From Hyphococcus sp. (GTDB taxonomy: Bacteria; Pseudomonadota; Alphaproteobacteria; Caulobacterales; Parvularculaceae), in assembly GCA_021604605.1 (NCBI GenBank), contig BQJH01000024.1, positions 1 to 19,022 on the forward strand: DNA of 19,022 bases. Direction: 5' to 3'. This document shows positions 1-8,361 of this stretch, one piece after another. The first letter of the stretch is position 1. Each line of letters begins with the position of its first letter. The translations under genes and the position numbers were made by a program. Below the pieces are notes generated by a model. It was not told where the DNA came from. It made no database searches and saw only the letters and a list, made by a program, of their open reading frames with translations.

Positions 1-257
1 CCTGATGTTGCGGCGGCAACCAGACTGTCACGCGTGGACACAACGGAGCCGGGTGTTTCAGATTGCGGCGCCAGGGAGCGGGTTTGAGCTTGCGCTACCG
101 TGACCGGCGCTGGCGGGGGACCGTTTTGCGCTTGTTGACTATCAGCTTCCGCGGCATCGGCGCTGCCAGCGACATTACTGCCATAAAAGAAAGCGCCGCT
201 GCCTGCCGCGAGGAGAAAAAGTCCTGCCGTGCTTGCGAATATGAGTTTGCGTTTCAT
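1..257 (-). CDS. RND efflux periplasmic adaptor (membrane fusion protein), N-terminal part only
   Basis: Only the first 85 or so codons are inside the window; the gene continues past the left edge. The protein begins MKRKLIFAS, followed by a hydrophobic segment (about residues 5-27) that would act as signal peptide or inner-membrane anchor. There is no lipobox cysteine. A Gln/Pro/Ala-rich linker leads into APVTVAQAQ (about residues 51-59) and then TRDSLVAAATS, the first beta strands typical of HlyD/AcrA-type adaptors that bridge an RND permease to an outer-membrane channel. The ATG lies 15 bases after the permease stop, with AGGA about ten bases upstream, so the two are surely co-transcribed. 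The order permease then adaptor is the reverse of the acrAB arrangement. The gene is too short for the published ORF size cut-offs on this edge, but frame and motifs are clear. Confidence 0.85.
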   Translation of the reverse strand, partial: MKRKLIFASTAGLFLLAAGSGAFFYGSNVAGSADAAEADSQQAQNGPPPAPVTVAQAQTRSLAPQSETPGSVVSTRDSLVAAATS

Positions 258-272
258 CTGTGATCAGTCCTT

Positions 273-3200
273 TTATTCTGCCGGGCTCGCTGCAAGACCA
301 CGCGTTGACGGCGCCAGCGCGGGCTGTGCGCCGAGCTGCAAAAGGGCAGGGAGCAACAAGAGTGTGAATATTGTGGAGACGGCCATACCGCCGACGATGA
401 CTGTCGCGAGCCCTCGGTAGATCAGGCTGCCGGCGCCGGGCGCCAAGACAAGCGGCAACATGCCCATCAACGAGGTTGACGTGGACATAAAGATTGGTCG
501 GATCCGAAGGGTGAGCGCTTCGTGTACGGCCTCGGTGCGGCTTTTTCCTTGTGCTTCAGATGCTCTTGTCTGAGCCACTAACAAAATAGCGTTGTTCACC
601 ACCAAGCCGAGCAGGATGATGAAGCCGATCATGCCAAGAAGATCGAGAGGGAGATCGTTGACAAGATCCATACCACGAATGGCAAGGATACCGCCAACCG
701 TCGCCATCGGCAGCGTGACAATTACAAGAAGTGAGTCCTTCATGGATTTGAACAATGCCGCCATGATTAGGAACAAGATGGCGATGGCTAAAATAAAGTT
801 GCCGCTAAGGTTATTAATGGCGCGGGTAAGGCTATCTGCATCGCCGCCCCATTTCAGAGAGGCGTCTGACGGTAACACTTCATATAGCTTTTCTTCGGCG
901 CCGCGCTTCAATAGTTCGACAGCTGGACCAAGGGCCATACCTTCCGGCGGTGTAATACCAAGCGAGAAAGTACGCCTGGAATCCAGACGCCGAATTTGTT
1001 GAGGACCGACATTACGCTGGACAGTAACAAGTTCGCCAAGTGGTACGACAACACCGGACGGTGTTGCGATAGGCGCTGTGTGCAGGAATTCTGGCTCGGT
1101 CCATGTTTTTGCCCGTAAGAAGACGTCAATGCGCCCGTCCTGGTGGAAAAACTCTCCAAGCCACTGACCATCGCCAAGGGCGCGCACTGCGCGAGCGACA
1201 GCGTCGCGTGTCATCCCAACTTCAGCAATGCGTCTGTCATTTGGAATAAGCCGCAGCTCCGGCGTAACGACTTGTGGATCTGGGTTTGGCCAAACCTGAG
1301 CACCGGGTAGGGCTTCTTTAATGACATCGCTAGCTGCAGGGACTGCATCGCCTAAGGCATCAAAATCCCCCGCCTGTAACTCAAGGCTGATCGACGCGCC
1401 GCCGCCAAAATTACCAAATAAATCACCCTGGCGGGCAAACACCCGGGTGTCCGGAAAACCTTTCAGGATGTCTTCATTGACAATTTTGACCATTTCTTCG
1501 ATGCGAGACTGGTCGTTGACCCGGACGCCAATGTTGCCGCCCCAGCCGCCAGTAAACATATAATAGTTCCGAAGCGATGGTTCTTTTTCACCGTCCATAT
1601 AAGGTTGCAGGCGCTCAACAACGACCTCGGCAAATTCTTCGCGCATGATGTCAACGCTGGCGCCAGACGGAAAGCTGATAAAGCCATCAACCGCGTCGCG
1701 TTTTACTGGAGGCAAATAATTCAATTGCGGCCATAGAAGAAACGCGAGCGCAACAGGGACAACTGTCAGACCAGAGACAATTGCAATGCGCCGTGTGTTT
1801 GTACGCGTAATACGAATGATAAAATCTGCGAGATTGTTGGCAAAGTTAGGCTTTTTTGACTTTTCTTTGCGCGCCACATTTTTCAGAAAATACCGGGCGC
1901 CTGTTGGTAGTAGCGTCACAGCGACAATCAGACTGAAAGAGACAGCGATTGCAATAGTGAGGGCAAGATCAGCGAACAGCTGGCCTTCAACATCTTCGAA
2001 AAACATAATTGGAATAAAGATGGCGACGGTCGTCACAGTCGAGGCAAACAGAGCACCGAATACTTGTCCGACGGCCGCCTCGGCCGCTTCAAAGGAAGAT
2101 TTTCCTTCCTCACGCATGCGCACAAAATTTTCCAAAACAACAATTGCAGCGTCAAGCACCATGCCTGTGGCAAAGGCGAGACCAGCCAGCGAGATAACGT
2201 TGATGGTTCGACCAAACATACTCAAGACAACGATGGTCGCCATCAGACATATCGGGATTGCCGCTGCAATAATAAAAGTAGCTACGGTTCGGCGCAAAAA
2301 CACCCAAAGAGCTACGACGGCCAGCATAATGCCAATCAACAAATTCCCGGTGAGGAGTGAGATGGCCCGTTTAATAAAAACGGAAGGGTCAAAACTTTTG
2401 TGGATTGCGTAACCCATATCGGAAAGTGGCCCCGCATTCAGCTCGTCGATGACTTCTGTCAGCGCATTGATCGCTTCCAAAGTATTTGAGCCGGGCTCAC
2501 GCAGGATGTTCATGCCGATCGCGGGATTGCCGTTCTGGTAGACGACACCGCTACGCCGACTGTCGGGACCAACCGACACTTCTGCGATGTCACCAAGTTT
2601 GATCGGCGCCCCATCTCGCCAGGCGAGGATGGTTTCATTCAACTGGTCTGCGGTGAAACGGCCTTCATAACGCATCGTATAATTGCGTCGGCCAACTTCT
2701 ACAGTACCCCCTGTCACGTCAGATGATCGGTTCACATTTTGCGCAATCTGATCGAGTGAAACGCCAAGTTGCGCCGCCAAAAAGGGATCAAATTCAATGT
2801 GTAAGATCTCGCCGCCGTCATTGGCATGGACTTCCACGCCGGCGACGCCGGGGACAGCTTCAAGCGCCGGGACAATACGTTGTTCGGCAAAGTCGCTGAG
2901 CTTTTGACTATTGTTCTCGTTTGAGGGAAGGCGCTGCAAGAAAAGATAAATGAGGTTATCGGAATCGCCGCCGCCGCCGCCGGCGTTAATTCTCGGCCGG
3001 TCCGCCTCGGCAGGAAGCCCGCGTACACGCTGTAGCCGGGAGTTCACCTCAGCAAACGCCTGATCCATGTCAGTGCCGAGAGCAAATTGTAAATTGATCC
3101 AGGCGCCGCCCTGATTAGACCAGGACTGCATTTTGGTAACGCCCGGCATGCCGCGTAATTCGCGTTCAATTGGTTCGGTAATTTCGCTTTCCACTTCGCG

Positions 3201-3368
3201 CGGGGAGGCGGCGCGCCAGCCTGTCCAGATGCCAATCTGCGGGCGCTCGATGGAAGGAAAAAGCTGAACGGGCAGACGCATAATCGACATCGCCCCGAGA
3301 AGGGTGATGATGGCGAGGATAACACCTGCTGCTGCGGGGTTTTTTAAGCAAAGCCGCGTCAAGCCCAT
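273..3368 (-). CDS. RND-family efflux permease (HAE1/AcrB-like)
   Basis: This 1031-residue inner-membrane protein has the full RND layout. TM1 (about 12-31) is followed by a porter loop (32-335), TM2-6 (336-490), TM7 (about 528-546), a second porter loop (547-855) and TM8-12 (856-1012). It would export drugs or other amphiphiles using the proton gradient, together with the adaptor encoded just downstream. In TM4 the motif GMVLDAAIVVLEN keeps Asp406 (AcrB Asp407) but has Ala407 where AcrB has Asp408. In TM10, GLVVNNAILLV has Asn925 where AcrB has Lys940. Such substitutions occur in other RND branches, so this is not evidence of a dead protein, but the proton relay differs from AcrB. GGGAGAG sits seven bases before the ATG. 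No outer-membrane channel gene is visible. The substrate cannot be told from sequence. Confidence 0.93.
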   Translation of the reverse strand: MGLTRLCLKNPAAAGVILAIITLLGAMSIMRLPVQLFPSIERPQIGIWTGWRAASPREVESEITEPIERELRGMPGVTKMQSWSNQGGAWINLQFALGTDMDQAFAEVNSRLQRVRGLPAEADRPRINAGGGGGDSDNLIYLFLQRLPSNENNSQKLSDFAEQRIVPALEAVPGVAGVEVHANDGGEILHIEFDPFLAAQLGVSLDQIAQNVNRSSDVTGGTVEVGRRNYTMRYEGRFTADQLNETILAWRDGAPIKLGDIAEVSVGPDSRRSGVVYQNGNPAIGMNILREPGSNTLEAINALTEVIDELNAGPLSDMGYAIHKSFDPSVFIKRAISLLTGNLLIGIMLAVVALWVFLRRTVATFIIAAAIPICLMATIVVLSMFGRTINVISLAGLAFATGMVLDAAIVVLENFVRMREEGKSSFEAAEAAVGQVFGALFASTVTTVAIFIPIMFFEDVEGQLFADLALTIAIAVSFSLIVAVTLLPTGARYFLKNVARKEKSKKPNFANNLADFIIRITRTNTRRIAIVSGLTVVPVALAFLLWPQLNYLPPVKRDAVDGFISFPSGASVDIMREEFAEVVVERLQPYMDGEKEPSLRNYYMFTGGWGGNIGVRVNDQSRIEEMVKIVNEDILKGFPDTRVFARQGDLFGNFGGGASISLELQAGDFDALGDAVPAASDVIKEALPGAQVWPNPDPQVVTPELRLIPNDRRIAEVGMTRDAVARAVRALGDGQWLGEFFHQDGRIDVFLRAKTWTEPEFLHTAPIATPSGVVVPLGELVTVQRNVGPQQIRRLDSRRTFSLGITPPEGMALGPAVELLKRGAEEKLYEVLPSDASLKWGGDADSLTRAINNLSGNFILAIAILFLIMAALFKSMKDSLLVIVTLPMATVGGILAIRGMDLVNDLPLDLLGMIGFIILLGLVVNNAILLVAQTRASEAQGKSRTEAVHEALTLRIRPIFMSTSTSLMGMLPLVLAPGAGSLIYRGLATVIVGGMAVSTIFTLLLLPALLQLGAQPALAPSTRGLAASPAE

Positions 3369-3540
3369 GATTATTCTCTCCCGGGTTGTCAGTCGCGCGT
3401 CTTTAGACTCTCGCTCTTTTCAAGGTGAAGTGCATCTCATTTTCGATGAATGGCGGGTAGGATGCGGCGAACAGTTTAAACATTGACCAAAAGTTTATGA
3501 CTTACTTTTGCCTACCGCGATGCAACCACCTAATAGTCAT

Positions 3541-3602
3541 CGCAAAATGCGCAAAGATAATTGCCGCATCTTTAGAAAGCGTTCGAGCGGTTTAACGCTT
3601 TT
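3541..3602 (-). terminator. cluster of three inverted repeats after the M56/M23 gene
   Basis: Three adjacent inverted repeats lie just past (and touching) the stop of the M56/M23 gene: AAAGCGTT/AACGCTTT (3576-3583 with 3594-3601), AAAGAT/ATCTTT (3553-3558 with 3568-3573) and CGCA/TGCG (3541-3544 with 3548-3551). The stems are short and none is followed by a strong T-run on the minus strand, so a weak terminator or a 3'-end stabilising structure are both possible. The rest of the gap down to the RND gene (3369-3540) holds only its ribosome binding site; I see no convincing promoter there, though the distance suggests one exists. Confidence 0.3.
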
Positions 3603-5790
3603 AATCTCTGGAGTAATTGCGTTTCTGGTCTTTGATTTCTTCAAGCCGTCGGATAATTTCTTCGCGCTCTTCTTCAATTTGTTCTTGCGCTTCAAGCAAA
3701 GCTTGCTCGCGCATTGTCAACATTTCTTCTTTATCGTGACGGCGACTTTCTTCAAGAGCATGTTCTTGTTCTCTTATCCTGTTTTCCACTTCATGTTCGC
3801 GGTCTCTCAGGCTGCGTTCGAAATCGCGCGTGATTTCGCGAACAGCTAACTCACGTTCTTTGTTTGCGCGGGCGATTTCTTGCCGGGCTTGCTTAAGAGT
3901 GCGTTCAGCTTCACGTTTTGCTTCTTTTCGGGCTCGTTTAAGTTCTCTTTTGTCTTCTTCGGTCAGCTCAAAATGGCTAGATAAATTGGCAATTTTAGGC
4001 AGCTCAATTTGAAAATCTTCGATGAAGTCAGAATTAAAATCAATATCGCCCATGTCTTCAACGAGTTCTTCAAAGCCTTCAAATTCAATGTCAAAATCCG
4101 CAAAGCCTTTGAAATTTTTGAGCTCATTGCGCACTTTTGTATCCATCCGCGCCAGCTTTCCTGCAAGTTGCTCATCAAGTTCCAATTCTGCGGGGCTAGG
4201 GGCGATGACTGTAACTTCAACAGACGGAGGGGTGGGCAACGCAGGAGGTTTTACGACAGTCTGAACACGCGAGACCGCCTCAGGAGCCTTCGCCACACGA
4301 ACCGGCTGAAACGACCTTTTTGCCGTTCTAAAGGCTGGCAGTTTTACCGGGCCGACAGAAATGACATGAGACGGATCGACATGTTGGCCATCCTGAATAA
4401 CTTCAAAGTGCAAATGTGGGCCGGTAGATTTTCCCGTTGAACCGACTGCGCCGATTTTGTCGCCTGCTTTGACACGATCACCTTTTTTGACGCTAAAGCT
4501 GTCCATGTGGGCATAGCGCGTTACCAATCCGTGACCGTGGTCGATGACGACAACATTGCCCCATGATTTTTTACCCTTATAGCGGCTGGTGGCGTCTACG
4601 ACTTTGCCGTCGCCGGCCGCGCGGACAACAGTGCCAAGCGCAGCTCTTATGTCTATGCCTTCATGAGATGGTCGTTTGTCACCAAGCTTTTTGCTTTTGT
4701 CGCCAAAGCCAAAAGTAACCTCGCCCTCAACCGGGATTTGCGACAACGCCTCTTCGACTGGCTTTGGTGAAACCGCAAAAGCCGCTTGTGCAAAGGCGAG
4801 TGCAAATGCCATGAGGATACTGATGACCAGACTCATTTTGCTGGCCAACGTCATCAGAGGCGCAACGCCAGTTTTTGAAAGGATCGCGTCTAATCTTTCG
4901 CGCCGGGAACGTTTGTCGAAAGGCGTAAACGACGGCACAAGAGCATAGTCGTTGCGTGGCGCATTGGCGGCAAAGCGTAAGCCTTCAACAAAGCATTTTG
5001 CGTAATCCTTGCGGTTGGCGCCGCAAGAAATGACGAGGGCGTCGGCTGCTTGCTCGGCGGTCAAATTAGCGCGCGCCGCGATCCTGTGAATGAAGGGATT
5101 GAACCAGAACACTGCTTTCGTGATTGTCGCAAAAGCAAATAACCATGTGTCGCCGCGGCGAATGTGCGCCATCTCGTGGGCGCCCATGAGGATAGCATCA
5201 TCAACGGATACGCGGTCCAGCAAGTTCATTGGCATTAAAATAGTGGGGCGGAAAAATCCGTGAACACAAACCGATGAAACGGCGTCAGTGAAAGCATAAC
5301 GCGGCATGCGCTTTAGCTTCATTCTGCGACGCCATTGATCAAACCCTTTTTCTAACTGCGGTTCATCAACTTCATAGGCGTAGTTTACCCGGTACGAGAA
5401 CCAGATCATCCGAACCGCGCCAAGGCAGAAAAACAAAAGGAAGCCGTAAAAATAAAGACCCGCTGCTGCGGTCAAAACGTCACTGATCCCGATGCTTGTT
5501 GTTAAAGGGGTGCTGGAAACTACTGACGCCGCAGTTGTATATTCTTGCACTGCTACCGGTGCGCTCATTGGCGGTAAGGGCTCGGGTGCTCTTAATGAAA
5601 GGCCAAGGGCGGCTGTTACGGGCGCAATAAGAGCGGGCATGGCTGCGAGAAAAAGCGCTGCAGGCCAAAGCTTATCAAAGACCGCTGAGCCCTCGTCATA
5701 ATGAAATCGCGAAGCAATCAGAAACACGATCGGCGCCCATATCATCGATGCAATAAGGCAGAAGAAGAAGGGTTCAATGAATGCGTTCAT
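3601..5790 (-). CDS. M56/M23 fusion metallopeptidase: BlaR1-like membrane protease with LytM domain and C-terminal coiled coil
   Basis: The 729-residue protein has three parts. Residues 1-340 are a BlaR1/MecR1-type M56 domain: membrane segments near 7-27, 42-63, 104-130 and 316-339, and a cytoplasmic zinc site HEMAH (205-209) with Glu246 in EQAAD as likely third ligand. Residues about 350-478 are a complete M23/LytM domain with HEGID (His376, Asp380), His428 in YAHMD and HLH (459-461), so a Zn-dependent peptidoglycan endopeptidase looks intact. A Pro-rich linker (about 495-530), an acidic stretch (560-600) and a highly charged coiled coil (609-725) follow. By topology the M23 part should be periplasmic, where BlaR1 carries its penicillin-binding sensor; no such sensor is present. 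The start overlaps the repressor stop (TAATG), with GGAGG seven bases before it. By analogy it may cleave that repressor; M23 could sense or cut peptidoglycan. Proteins of this M23/M56 combination are known, but I know of no established function. Confidence 0.9.
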   Translation of the reverse strand: MNAFIEPFFFCLIASMIWAPIVFLIASRFHYDEGSAVFDKLWPAALFLAAMPALIAPVTAALGLSLRAPEPLPPMSAPVAVQEYTTAASVVSSTPLTTSIGISDVLTAAAGLYFYGFLLFFCLGAVRMIWFSYRVNYAYEVDEPQLEKGFDQWRRRMKLKRMPRYAFTDAVSSVCVHGFFRPTILMPMNLLDRVSVDDAILMGAHEMAHIRRGDTWLFAFATITKAVFWFNPFIHRIAARANLTAEQAADALVISCGANRKDYAKCFVEGLRFAANAPRNDYALVPSFTPFDKRSRRERLDAILSKTGVAPLMTLASKMSLVISILMAFALAFAQAAFAVSPKPVEEALSQIPVEGEVTFGFGDKSKKLGDKRPSHEGIDIRAALGTVVRAAGDGKVVDATSRYKGKKSWGNVVVIDHGHGLVTRYAHMDSFSVKKGDRVKAGDKIGAVGSTGKSTGPHLHFEVIQDGQHVDPSHVISVGPVKLPAFRTAKRSFQPVRVAKAPEAVSRVQTVVKPPALPTPPSVEVTVIAPSPAELELDEQLAGKLARMDTKVRNELKNFKGFADFDIEFEGFEELVEDMGDIDFNSDFIEDFQIELPKIANLSSHFELTEEDKRELKRARKEAKREAERTLKQARQEIARANKERELAVREITRDFERSLRDREHEVENRIREQEHALEESRRHDKEEMLTMREQALLEAQEQIEEEREEIIRRLEEIKDQKRNYSRD

Positions 5791-6173
5791 TATTCATCCT
5801 CCCACTCACTTAGGACATCTTCGAGTTCTACAACTTCATCTTCAGAAAGAAGTTTGGATTGAGCGAAGAAGGCGGCCGTTGGCGCAGCGTCGAGTTCTAA
5901 AACACGCTGGGAAAAATCTGAGATCATCCGGCCAAGGAGAGCAACTTTACCAACCGTTGCTTCATAGATGTTCACACCATCAACAGGCGTCTTCGAAACG
6001 AGGCCTTTATCGCTCATGCGCTCAAGGACAGTTCGGACCGTCGAGTAAGACCAGCCAAAGTCGTCAGCAATCTGGGTGTGAATCTCTCTAGCGCTCATTT
6101 CTTTTGAGCGCCACAAGAGCTTCAGGATCGCTAATTCTGGTTTTGTCGGGTTGTCAGATATCCGCTCGCTCAT
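5790..6173 (-). CDS. BlaI/MecI/CopY-family transcriptional repressor
   Basis: This 127-residue winged-helix protein matches BlaI/MecI over its length. TKPELAILKLLW (about 10-21) is helix 1, SAREIHTQI the second helix, YSTVRTVLERMSDKGLV (about 43-59) the recognition helix, and the wing ends with IYEA. The C-terminal third would be the dimerisation region. Family members bind as dimers to TACA-N2-TGTA operators and are inactivated by proteolysis triggered by a partner M56 sensor. The partner gene starts on the last base of the stop codon here, so the pair forms a coupled two-gene unit. A matching operator lies in its own promoter, which points to autoregulation. GAGG is eleven bases before the ATG, a slightly long spacing; no other start fits better. 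Its target genes beyond its own operon are not known, with the downstream RND genes only a guess. Confidence 0.93.
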   Translation of the reverse strand: MSERISDNPTKPELAILKLLWRSKEMSAREIHTQIADDFGWSYSTVRTVLERMSDKGLVSKTPVDGVNIYEATVGKVALLGRMISDFSQRVLELDAAPTAAFFAQSKLLSEDEVVELEDVLSEWEDE

Positions 6174-6204
6174 TGTTATATTTGCCTCATACAGCCAAGC
6201 ACAG

Positions 6205-6220
6205 GGCGCATAGAAGCGCC
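6205..6220 (-). other. small hairpin in the repressor gene leader
   Basis: GGCGC and GCGCC flank a six-base loop in the predicted untranslated leader, between the predicted transcription start (about 6226) and the ATG at 6173. It is short, and its role, if any, is unknown. Confidence 0.2.
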
Positions 6221-6232
6221 GGGTTTGCTAGG

Positions 6233-6261
6233 AAAATACCGAAATGTGACAGTTGTAGCAA
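6233..6261 (-). promoter_or_regulatory. promoter of the BlaI-M56/M23 operon with overlapping BlaI-type operator
   Basis: Read on the minus strand, TTGCTA (6261-6256) and TATTTT (6238-6233) are separated by exactly 17 bases, a good sigma70-type promoter. The sequence TACAACTGTC (6257-6248) begins inside the -35 box and runs into the spacer. It matches the MecI/BlaI operator core TACA-N2-TGTA at seven of eight fixed positions. A repressor bound there would block RNA polymerase, so the operon is probably autoregulated. Only one such site was found. Confidence 0.5.
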
Positions 6262-6350
6262 GGTGCTAGAGAACCAACATCTGCGGATACCAGATGAAGC
6301 GTTCGGTTTTTGCGATGAACCGAGCCAAGCTAGACGTGATTTCGTTAAGT

Positions 6351-7097
6351 CTATGAAATTGCGCCTAATACCGTTGCCAACCGGGTGAGGTCTTCAGGCG
6401 TCGATAAACGGTGATCGCCCGTTTTTGTCAGCAGAACTTCTAGATCAGTACTTTCAATAACGTCTGCAAATTCAAGCGCATGACGCCATGGCACGGCCTC
6501 GTCCATCATGCCTTGTAAAATTCTCACCGGACAATGAAAGGTGAGCGGCTGGTCCATGATCAGGTGATTATCAGCTTCTTCAATCAGTTTTCTGGTGATG
6601 ATTTCCGGCTCATCTGAATAATCGGAAGGTTGTTCGAGACGCCCCTCTCTGAGGACTGTTTCACGTTGTTTTTCTGTGAACGCGGGCCACATCAGTTTCC
6701 GAGTGAAGTCAGGCGCTGGGGCGATAAAAACGATCGCGTTAATTCGGTCCGGGCGGACCTGGGCCAGGCGGGCGGCTATCCAGGCGCCCATAGACGACCC
6801 AACCAACGTAACTGGGCCTTCTGTCACTTCATCAAAAACTGCAGTTGTGTCTTCCAACCACTCGCCGATGGAGCCGTTTTCAAAACGCCCGTCTGATTCC
6901 CCATGTCCGGTATAGTCGAAGCGCGTGAAGGCCTTTTTATTCTTCGCAGCCCATTGGCCCAGAAAATTTGCTTTTGTCCCCAGCATGTCGGACCGAAAAC
7001 CACCTAGCCATAAGACTTCCGGGTGAGCGCCGGTCTGACGGCGATAGGCGATACGGCCTTGTGGGCCTTCCAGATAGGCGGGCGGCTTATTTTCCAT
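6351..7097 (-). CDS. alpha/beta hydrolase, ABHD10-like (serine esterase/thioesterase)
   Basis: The 248-residue protein has the alpha/beta-hydrolase fold with a visible catalytic triad: nucleophile Ser102 in GSSMG (100-104), Asp199 in GMMDEAVPW and His229 in GDHR. The segments LGGFRSDMLGTKA (31-43), RFDYTGHGESDG (59-70) and LVGSSMGAW (98-106) follow the pattern I recall for mitochondrial ABHD10, which removes acyl groups from proteins and hydrolyses acyl glucuronides; close bacterial homologues are common in alphaproteobacteria. No signal peptide is seen, so it should be cytoplasmic. The substrate cannot be assigned. GAGG lies just before the ATG. It is transcribed divergently from the glycosyltransferase pair and is separated from the repressor gene by 177 bases, so it is probably its own unit. 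Confidence 0.85.
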   Translation of the reverse strand: MENKPPAYLEGPQGRIAYRRQTGAHPEVLWLGGFRSDMLGTKANFLGQWAAKNKKAFTRFDYTGHGESDGRFENGSIGEWLEDTTAVFDEVTEGPVTLVGSSMGAWIAARLAQVRPDRINAIVFIAPAPDFTRKLMWPAFTEKQRETVLREGRLEQPSDYSDEPEIITRKLIEEADNHLIMDQPLTFHCPVRILQGMMDEAVPWRHALEFADVIESTDLEVLLTKTGDHRLSTPEDLTRLATVLGAIS

Positions 7098-7135
7098 GGA
7101 ACCTCGTTCATCTTCGGCGTAATGATGATGGCGGG

Positions 7136-7164
7136 ACCATATTAACCGGAAACCCTGAGATCAA
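7136..7164 (-). promoter_or_regulatory. candidate promoter for the alpha/beta hydrolase gene
   Basis: On the minus strand TTGATC (7164-7159) and TATGGT (7141-7136) are 17 bases apart, each matching four of six consensus bases. The inverted repeat CCTGA-N6-TCAGG (7154-7169) overlaps the -35 box. The same 85-base gap must also hold the start signals of the divergent glycosyltransferase operon, for which I see no clear promoter. Confidence 0.3.
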
Positions 7165-7182
7165 TCAGGAACAGCGAGCGGC

Positions 7183-8361
7183 ATGAGACTGAACCACACG
7201 ATCCTTCAAGTCATACCGCGTCTGGAAGCGGGCGGTGCGGAACGGTCGACTGTTGAAATAGCAAGTGAAATCGTGCGTGCAGGCGGCAGGGCCTTGGTCG
7301 CTACACATAAAGGAAGGATGGCGAGGGATGTCATTGCCGCTGGCGGGGAGGTTATTTTCTCTCCGGTGCACTCAAAAAACCCTCTCACGATTTGGAGGAA
7401 TGCAGCGCGGCTTACAAACATCATCAATGAAAAAGAGGTTGATCTCATTCATGCTCGCTCGCGCGCGCCTGCCTGGAGTTCTTTGCTGGCGGCGCGGCGT
7501 ACGGGGGTAAAATTTGTCACGACCTATCATGGAGCGCATCGGGCGCAGAACGCGGTCAAACGCTTCTATAATTCTTCCTTGGTGCGTTCGGACAGGGTCA
7601 TCGCCAATTCCAACTTTACTGCCGAGGCAATATGTCAGGCGTATGATCTGCAGAACGACAAAGTGCAGGTAATTCCCAGAGGGGTTGATCTTGACCTATT
7701 TCAACCCGCTATGGTTGCAGAGGGGAGAGTCGCAGAGCTTCTGGCTACATGGAGCCTGCCTGGGGAAAATAATGCTATCAGGATATTGTTGCCCGCACGG
7801 TTAACGTCGTGGAAGGGCCATGAAATCGCAATCAAAGCGATCTCAATTCTTAAATCCCGAACAGGGTCTGGCAAATCTCCTAATTTGTCGGTAGTTTTCT
7901 GTGGGGGCGTGCAAAACAACAATGACTATGAGGTGTTTTTGCGCGCAAAACTGGATGAGCGTGGGGTGCGCGATATGGTGCATATCGTCGGCGATTGTGC
8001 CGATATGCCAGCAGCTTACAGCTGGGCTGATATTGTGATTTCACCCTCTGTCAGACCTGAAGCGTTTGGTCGTGTCGCTATTGAGGCTGGCGCCATGGGT
8101 AAACCGATCATTGCGGCAGCGCATGGGGGTGCGCTTGAAACCGTGGTGAATGGTGAGAGTGGTGTTTTGGTTAAGCCGGGTGATGCTGTTGAGCTTGCAG
8201 ATGCAATTGAGCAGCTTCAACAAATGTCAGTTGAGACGCGCATGAGCATGGGGGACAATGCAAGAGCGCGCGTAGGGCGGTTATATTCCGCTCAAGCTAT
8301 GTGTGATGCGACGCTCGACGTGTATCGGGATCTTTTGGGTAGCGGGGCAGGGTATAATTAA
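7183..8361 (+). CDS. glycosyltransferase family 4 (GT-B fold)
   Basis: A 392-residue retaining glycosyltransferase of the GT4 type. The N-terminal domain has LEAGGAE (14-20), the usual acceptor-side glycine-rich loop, and TTYHG (113-117). The C-terminal domain shows RLTSWKGHE (206-214) with the conserved basic residues that bind the nucleotide-sugar phosphates, and the E-x7-E pair Glu293/Glu301 in RPEAFGRVAIE, followed by HGGALETV. It would transfer a sugar from a nucleotide donor to lipopolysaccharide core, capsule or another surface glycan at the cytoplasmic face of the inner membrane; the sugar is not predictable. The stop overlaps the next start (TAATG), so it is translationally coupled to the GT9-like gene. 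The ATG at the ORF start fits the family N-terminus. Confidence 0.92.
   Translation: MRLNHTILQVIPRLEAGGAERSTVEIASEIVRAGGRALVATHKGRMARDVIAAGGEVIFSPVHSKNPLTIWRNAARLTNIINEKEVDLIHARSRAPAWSSLLAARRTGVKFVTTYHGAHRAQNAVKRFYNSSLVRSDRVIANSNFTAEAICQAYDLQNDKVQVIPRGVDLDLFQPAMVAEGRVAELLATWSLPGENNAIRILLPARLTSWKGHEIAIKAISILKSRTGSGKSPNLSVVFCGGVQNNNDYEVFLRAKLDERGVRDMVHIVGDCADMPAAYSWADIVISPSVRPEAFGRVAIEAGAMGKPIIAAAHGGALETVVNGESGVLVKPGDAVELADAIEQLQQMSVETRMSMGDNARARVGRLYSAQAMCDATLDVYRDLLGSGAGYN

Noticed and set aside
1786..2412. 208-residue open frame on the plus strand inside the RND permease gene
   Set aside because: It is antisense to a gene with clear family motifs. Its product is a low-complexity Thr/Ala/Ile/Lys-rich sequence with no domain pattern and no ribosome binding site.
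4350..4480. SxxK-like sequence (STGK, residues 451-454) as a penicillin-binding sensor in the M56/M23 protein
   Set aside because: It is part of the normal M23 motif leading to GPHLHFE, not a transpeptidase active site; no KTG-type box or transpeptidase fold follows.
6303..6323. TCGGTT/AACCGA inverted repeat after the hydrolase gene as a terminator
   Set aside because: The stem is only six bases and is not followed by a T-run on the minus strand.
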